From assembly GCA_900757795.1 (NCBI GenBank), contig CAAEPE010000003.1, positions 1 to 26,253 on the forward strand: a stretch of 26,253 bases of DNA, read 5' to 3'. Below the pieces are notes generated by a model. The model was not told the DNA's origin. It saw only the letters and a program-made list of their open reading frames with translations, and made no database searches. The position numbers and the translations under genes are program-made. This stretch comes from an uncultured Phascolarctobacterium sp. (lineage in GTDB: Bacteria > Bacillota > Negativicutes > Acidaminococcales > Acidaminococcaceae). Position 1 is the first letter of the stretch. Each line of letters begins with the position of its first letter. Positions 22,870 through 26,253 of the stretch are shown one piece after another.

Positions 22870-23250
22870 TTACAAATCCGTCCCGAGAAACCTGCCTACC
22901 ATTTTACAAATACTGCTAATATGACGATAAAGGGTTCTGACACTTATATTCAGTTCGGCTGCGATCTGCATATCTGTCAGCCTAGGTTTCGGCGCCCAAA
23001 ATTTCAACCTTAGCACAGCCCTTTCTTCAGCACTCAAATCTTGCTCGGCCGCAGCTATTGCTTCCGTAATTTTTCTGAGCATATACAGCCTGTCCTGCAA
23101 ATACATTTTTTGCTCTACAGTATAATCCTTGTTGTATGCCGGCCATAAAGATAAATCATCTATTTTTCTGCATATCCTGCTAATTTCATTTTTGGAGCGT
23201 TGATAATTAAGCAGCTCCGCGCATATATATTGCCGTGTTTCACGCCTCAT
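22870..23250 (-). CDS. ArpU/RinA-like late regulator with sigma-region-4 type helix-turn-helix
   Basis: A 126-residue protein. The last 55 residues (ERAVLRLKFWAPKPRLTDMQ, then AAELNISVRTLYRHISSICK) form a helix-turn-helix like sigma region 4, as in the ArpU/RinA phage transcription regulators that switch on packaging and structural genes. The first half is helical. Position supports this: it is the last gene before a terminator, ahead of the DNA-modification cassette and the late operon. AAAGGGGTG precedes the ATG at 23250. Confidence 0.8.
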   Translation of the reverse strand: MRRETRQYICAELLNYQRSKNEISRICRKIDDLSLWPAYNKDYTVEQKMYLQDRLYMLRKITEAIAAAEQDLSAEERAVLRLKFWAPKPRLTDMQIAAELNISVRTLYRHISSICKMVGRFLGTDL

Positions 23251-23281
23251 ACCAACACCCCTTTCTTTTAGATGTTATTTT

Positions 23282-23593
23282 CTAAAACAATCGCAATGTC
23301 CTCGTCAAATATGGCTGAATATCCTCTGCTTGTCGGCATATAATATAAGTTCCGCCGTGATTCTCAATTTCACGCTGGAAAATTTTTTGATTATCGCTCT
23401 GCTGTCCTTTTGGTGTTTTAATCTCAATATAAATTGTTTTTCCATCCTTAATGGCCGTCAGATCCGATAACCCTAAATGACTGCCAAGACCTTGCTGATG
23501 CCTAATAACGTACCAACCGTCAAATCGTAACATCTCGCGCACCTCGTTCTGAATAATGGTTTCAGTATTCTGCTTTTTTGCAAATCTTGTCAT
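23282..23593 (-). CDS. VRR-NUC domain nuclease
   Basis: A 103-residue protein of the VRR-NUC (PD-(D/E)XK-like) fold. Visible are GLSDLTAIKDGKTIYIEIKT, with the Asp and Glu-x-Lys expected for the active site, and the helix GQQSDNQKIFQREIENHGG. Such small nucleases are common in phage replication modules and are thought to resolve or trim DNA structures. GGAGG precedes the ATG at 23593. It sits between the small Cys-rich protein and the ArpU-like regulator. Confidence 0.9.
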   Translation of the reverse strand: MTRFAKKQNTETIIQNEVREMLRFDGWYVIRHQQGLGSHLGLSDLTAIKDGKTIYIEIKTPKGQQSDNQKIFQREIENHGGTYIICRQAEDIQPYLTRTLRLF

Positions 23594-23605
23594 TTTTATG
23601 CCTCC

Positions 23606-23779
23606 TCAATGTTTAACATATCCTCTGTTTATATCCTTGCAGCCACATTTATCCGGAGTATTAAGGCAGGCGTTTTGGCACATCTCATACTTCTCACATT
23701 CTCTGCAGCACCAACCATTATTAGATCTATCGCACTTCGATATTTTAAAAAGGCATTCATATTTGCGTCTTTGTGTCAT
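23606..23779 (-). CDS. Small Cys-rich phage protein
   Basis: From ATG at 23779 a 57-residue protein begins MTQRRKYECLFKISKCDRSN and has about ten cysteines, several in pairs (WCCREC, CGC). AGGTGATT precedes this ATG; the frame extends to GTG 23824, but with no ribosome site. The many cysteines suggest a metal-binding mini-protein. Comparable Cys-rich small proteins occur in clostridial prophages. Function unknown. Confidence 0.7.
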   Translation of the reverse strand: MTQRRKYECLFKISKCDRSNNGWCCRECEKYEMCQNACLNTPDKCGCKDINRGYVKH

Positions 23780-23894
23780 AATAATCACCTTTCTGTTTCC
23801 GCCACAGCCGGCAGCTCCTCTCACTATGAAACTACCGGCTTATACTTCTCCCGGCTCTGCGCCTAGAGCCTGCTTGTATATATATCGGGCAAGG

Positions 23895-24014
23895 TTATGC
23901 TGTTGCCCGCTGGCGGGTATATTTACATATATTTTTCTCCTCCTTTGTTTTCGTCCCACCATTGTATTCAACGTTTTTTACCTCATAGTGTTCGTAGCTG
24001 TTTGTTGCCTTCAT
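23895..24014 (-). CDS. Small hypothetical protein, 39 residues
   Basis: ATG at 24014 has AAGGGGTG five bases upstream and opens 39 codons (MKATNSYEHYEVKNVEYNGG, then TKTKEEK) before TAA at 23895. It fills part of the gap between the recombinase and the Cys-rich gene. Within it the minus strand has AGGAGGAG, eight bases, then ATG TAA (a start directly followed by a stop), which may be chance. No family recognised. Confidence 0.5.
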   Translation of the reverse strand: MKATNSYEHYEVKNVEYNGGTKTKEEKNICKYTRQRATA

Positions 24015-24052
24015 ATTTTCACCCCTTATCACTCATCTTTTTAAGATGCAAT

Positions 24053-25051
24053 TTAACAATATTTGTGATGTGCGTATTTTACGTCATCAGATATTGTTTT
24101 AGCGTATATTAGTGTAGTATCAATTTTTTCATGACCTAACATTTTTTGCACCTGCTCTATTGGCATCCCTCTGCGTAATGCGTTGGTAGCCGCAGTGTGC
24201 CTAAATTTATGAGGAAAAGCCTTTATTCCTACAGCTTCGCCAATCTCACGGATAATCACCTCAACACCGCCAGCTTTGAGCCGTTTAGGTGACTTTATTG
24301 ACACGAAAAGCGCGGGGTCATTATCGGTTCTCGTTTCAAGATATTGTTTTAAATACAGCTTGGCCGGAGCGTTTAAGTATACTTGCCGTTCTTTAGCCCC
24401 CTTGCCCATTACTATGGCTTCTCCAGTTAATAAATCTACATCATTTCTATTTAATTCCACTACTTCCGAAACACGACAGGCCGTAGATAAAAGAAACTCT
24501 AAAATCGCGCGGTTTCGCACGTTATCTATACAGCATTGTCGCATCTTTTCCGTTTCTTCAGGAGTAAATGGTTGACGCAAATGCTTAGGAAATTTTATTT
24601 TTTTAATTTTTATCATTGGAGATTTGACAATGACTTCTTCCTCTATACACCAGTTAAAGAATACTGTAAGTATTCTTCTATAATTATCTGCGGTAATATT
24701 AGAACTTCTGCACATTGCATTTGCTAAATAGATTTGAACATCAGCACTGACTACATCTTGTATTCGCTTTTTGCTAAAGGTCAAAAATTCGCGCACAATA
24801 TCAAAATAAAATTTAATTGATTTTTCACTTAATCCTTGAATCTTCTTTTCCACTAAAAACCGTTTGACTATATCAGAATTCGTATCTGTATTGACGACTA
24901 AGCTTTTACATGACGATGTTATATCTAATCCTTCAGCATGGGTATATAAGACGTCGCGCAGTAATTGGAGTTGCTCTCCTTCCAAATGCGGTCCCATATC
25001 ATTTATAACAGCTTTAATATATGTATCGCGGCGGTCAATTCTTCCCTGCAT
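24053..25051 (-). CDS. Tyrosine recombinase / phage integrase
   Basis: A 332-residue XerC/D-type site-specific recombinase. The N-terminal core-binding SAM-like domain covers about 60-145. The catalytic residues are visible: Arg193 in ACRVSE, Lys in the GKGAKER turn (217-222), His281 and Arg284 in HKFRHTAA, His307 in LGHEKID, and Tyr316 in LIYAK. It may integrate the phage or resolve multimers. ATG at 25051 follows GGGAGGGGGG; the frame could start at TTG 25087 but without a ribosome site. It overlaps the methylase gene by about 49 bases. Placement between early genes rather than beside an att site is unusual for a dedicated integrase. No att core was found. Confidence 0.92.
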   Translation of the reverse strand: MQGRIDRRDTYIKAVINDMGPHLEGEQLQLLRDVLYTHAEGLDITSSCKSLVVNTDTNSDIVKRFLVEKKIQGLSEKSIKFYFDIVREFLTFSKKRIQDVVSADVQIYLANAMCRSSNITADNYRRILTVFFNWCIEEEVIVKSPMIKIKKIKFPKHLRQPFTPEETEKMRQCCIDNVRNRAILEFLLSTACRVSEVVELNRNDVDLLTGEAIVMGKGAKERQVYLNAPAKLYLKQYLETRTDNDPALFVSIKSPKRLKAGGVEVIIREIGEAVGIKAFPHKFRHTAATNALRRGMPIEQVQKMLGHEKIDTTLIYAKTISDDVKYAHHKYC

Positions 25052-25818
25052 ATCATGACCCCCCTCCCTAATTTTGCAGCGCGACAACTAGCCATAAGTT
25101 TACGCCCAGTCCATATATCTGTGTAATACATTGGCGTATACCATATATTCCCATTATCTTTTGGCAGCAAGTATTTATCGTCTTGACATATTACGGGATT
25201 ACTAAGAGTATCCTGTATAACAACATAACCAGCGCACCCCAACAAACTTAACTGGATATAGCACATCTTGCCAGCCAGTTGGTCAATATCCTGCCCGACA
25301 AAAAGTACAGACTGCTGATAATTTATCCCGTTTATTTTCATAGCGTTTGCATAGGCTACCAGTAAGGCCCCTGCTCCACATGCAGGATCGACCACATTGA
25401 TCCAGCTTTCACGCTTAACCTTTTCTTTCATCAATGAATCAGCATTGATTTTCGCCATCAACTTTCCTATGTCGTATGGTGTAAAAAACTGACCATGTCT
25501 ATCACTACCAAGGTTTAACCCCATGAATAACTCCCCCAAGAAATCTTGTTCAGGATTATCGTTCAAGCCTTCAATCACAAAACTAAGAACTTCTGAAAAT
25601 ATGCTCAAATCCTTGGCGGTATATTGGCTGACGCACGCAAGATATGCCTTTTCTCTTGCGTATCGCTGTTCATGCGGTGTAGTATTATTTATTGCTATAG
25701 CAGCCATTGTTATAAAATCTTGCCATATCTGCCACATTGTAAATTTACCGACAAGACTTTCTAAAAGGCCTATTGCTTTTCGCTGATACTCATTCCTAAC
25801 ATTTATAGAGTTAGCCAT
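25003..25818 (-). CDS. HsdM-like N6 adenine methylase, short form without visible NPPY motif
   Basis: A 271-residue protein of the type I restriction methylase (N6_Mtase) kind. The HGQFFTP motif (108-114) and SAM loop DPACGAGALL (144-153) are present. The catalytic NPPY/F motif expected about 60-80 residues later is not seen; the best candidate is NPV within SNPVICQD. It may therefore bind SAM but not methylate, or be truncated. ATG at 25818 lies one base after the upstream stop, so coupled translation is likely; an in-frame ATG lies at 25842. The C-terminus after WTGRKL overlaps the recombinase start. Short HsdM-like genes of this kind are common in Bacillota prophages. Confidence 0.8.
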   Translation of the reverse strand: MANSINVRNEYQRKAIGLLESLVGKFTMWQIWQDFITMAAIAINNTTPHEQRYAREKAYLACVSQYTAKDLSIFSEVLSFVIEGLNDNPEQDFLGELFMGLNLGSDRHGQFFTPYDIGKLMAKINADSLMKEKVKRESWINVVDPACGAGALLVAYANAMKINGINYQQSVLFVGQDIDQLAGKMCYIQLSLLGCAGYVVIQDTLSNPVICQDDKYLLPKDNGNIWYTPMYYTDIWTGRKLMASCRAAKLGRGVMICREELTAAIHILKLL

Positions 25819-25819
25819 T

Positions 25820-26122
25820 TTATAGCCACAATTCCGCGACATGCGGCTCTCTTTTTTCGCCCTCAAATTTATACAATCCTAATTCAGCGATTGGTATAAC
25901 CCGTTGGGCTTCCGCGATAGTATTTACAACCACTGCCTTATTATCCATATAAATCTTTCCGGAACCAGCAAACTGCAACCTTACTACAATATTGTCCGGA
26001 TAATCTTTGGGATTTTTGTAAACAGTAAAAACAGGCAACGCTTTCAACTTCGCCGCCGCTTGCTTTACCATTTGTGCATTATATTTTAGGCAGTTCAAAA
26101 ACAATATTTTTTCGCACTTCAT
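25820..26122 (-). CDS. Hypothetical phage protein, 100 residues
   Basis: A 100-residue protein starting MKCEKILFLNCLKYNAQMVK. Alternating strands and helices (KALPVFTVYKNPKDYPDNIV, then IYMDNKAVVVNTIAEAQRVI) suggest a small alpha/beta fold. AGGAGG precedes the ATG at 26122, and the stop is one base before the start of the HsdM-like gene, so the two are probably co-translated. I do not recognise the family; a link to the methylase is possible by position only. Confidence 0.7.
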   Translation of the reverse strand: MKCEKILFLNCLKYNAQMVKQAAAKLKALPVFTVYKNPKDYPDNIVVRLQFAGSGKIYMDNKAVVVNTIAEAQRVIPIAELGLYKFEGEKREPHVAELWL

Positions 26123-26137
26123 TTTAAGTTCCTCCTG

Positions 26138-26253
26138 TCACTCTGTAGCTTCTTCTGCTTTCTGCCATTCCATTTCTTCATCACTAAGATATTTATTCCG
26201 CACTTGATAGCGCTCAACCTCACTTGATTTATAATTTTTTATGCCATTATAAA
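26138..26253 (-). CDS. C-terminal end of a gene cut by the right window edge
   Basis: An open frame from the right edge to TGA at 26138-26140 gives about 37 residues, YNGIKNYKSSEVERYQVRNK and then YLSDEEMEWQKAEEATE. It is charged and mostly helical and ends 15 bases before the next ATG, sharing that gene's AGGAGG spacer. Its product cannot be named from this part. Confidence 0.6.
   Translation of the reverse strand, partial: YNGIKNYKSSEVERYQVRNKYLSDEEMEWQKAEEATE

Noticed and set aside
1..26253. CRISPR array, tRNA genes or insertion sequences
   Set aside because: No regularly spaced repeats, cloverleaf sequences, transposase genes or terminal inverted repeats were seen by reading.

Overview
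The window is one arm of a temperate-phage or prophage genome with a lambda-like siphophage plan. Every convincing gene lies on the minus strand, so transcription runs from high to low coordinates. No chromosomal flank, tRNA or rRNA is visible, and both ends cut through genes. Strong AGGAGG-type ribosome sites, moderate GC (about 43% by eye) and a RinA/ArpU-like late regulator point to a phage of a Bacillota host, possibly a Negativicute. That host assignment is inference.

In transcription order, 26253 to 22870 is an early-to-middle module. It holds a cut-off gene end, an unknown 100-aa protein, an HsdM-like methylase fragment without a visible catalytic NPPY motif, a tyrosine recombinase, two small proteins, a VRR-NUC nuclease and an ArpU/sigma-region-4-like regulator, closed by a strong terminator. 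Next, 22775 to 19866 is a DNA-modification cassette. It contains a stand-alone ParB-like protein with a terminal Cys motif, a C5-cytosine methyltransferase, and a ParB-N6-methyltransferase fusion whose N-terminus is a paralogue of the first gene.

The stretch 19868 to 19225 is the most unusual part. A textbook consensus promoter reads leftward into a 27-aa hydrophobic peptide. A convergent extended -10 promoter reads rightward across that same peptide, and the peptide's coding DNA forms a long hairpin. A 26-aa hydrophobic peptide and a small GGARPGAGRK protein follow, and a terminator closes the unit. This layout resembles a type I toxin-antitoxin locus. The region 19225 to 18943 has no confident gene; it has tandem and direct repeats and a GC-rich block, and is the natural place for cos.

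From 18942 to 1 the morphogenesis operon follows lambda order: small terminase (Nu1-like), large terminase (gpA), gpW, portal (B), a protease-scaffold-capsid fusion (C/Nu3/E), DUF2190 decoration protein, FII-, Z- and U-like connector proteins, tail tube (V), tail assembly chaperones (G and a frameshifted GT), tape measure (H), M, L and K homologues, the tip protein J, and the start of a tail fibre. Many genes overlap by a few bases, which suggests translational coupling. Two recoding or internal-start cases stand out: an in-frame A AAA AAC slip site that joins the G-like protein to a Cys4 domain, and an internal ribosome site at the protease/capsid junction. Lysis genes and the lysogeny switch are not in the window.
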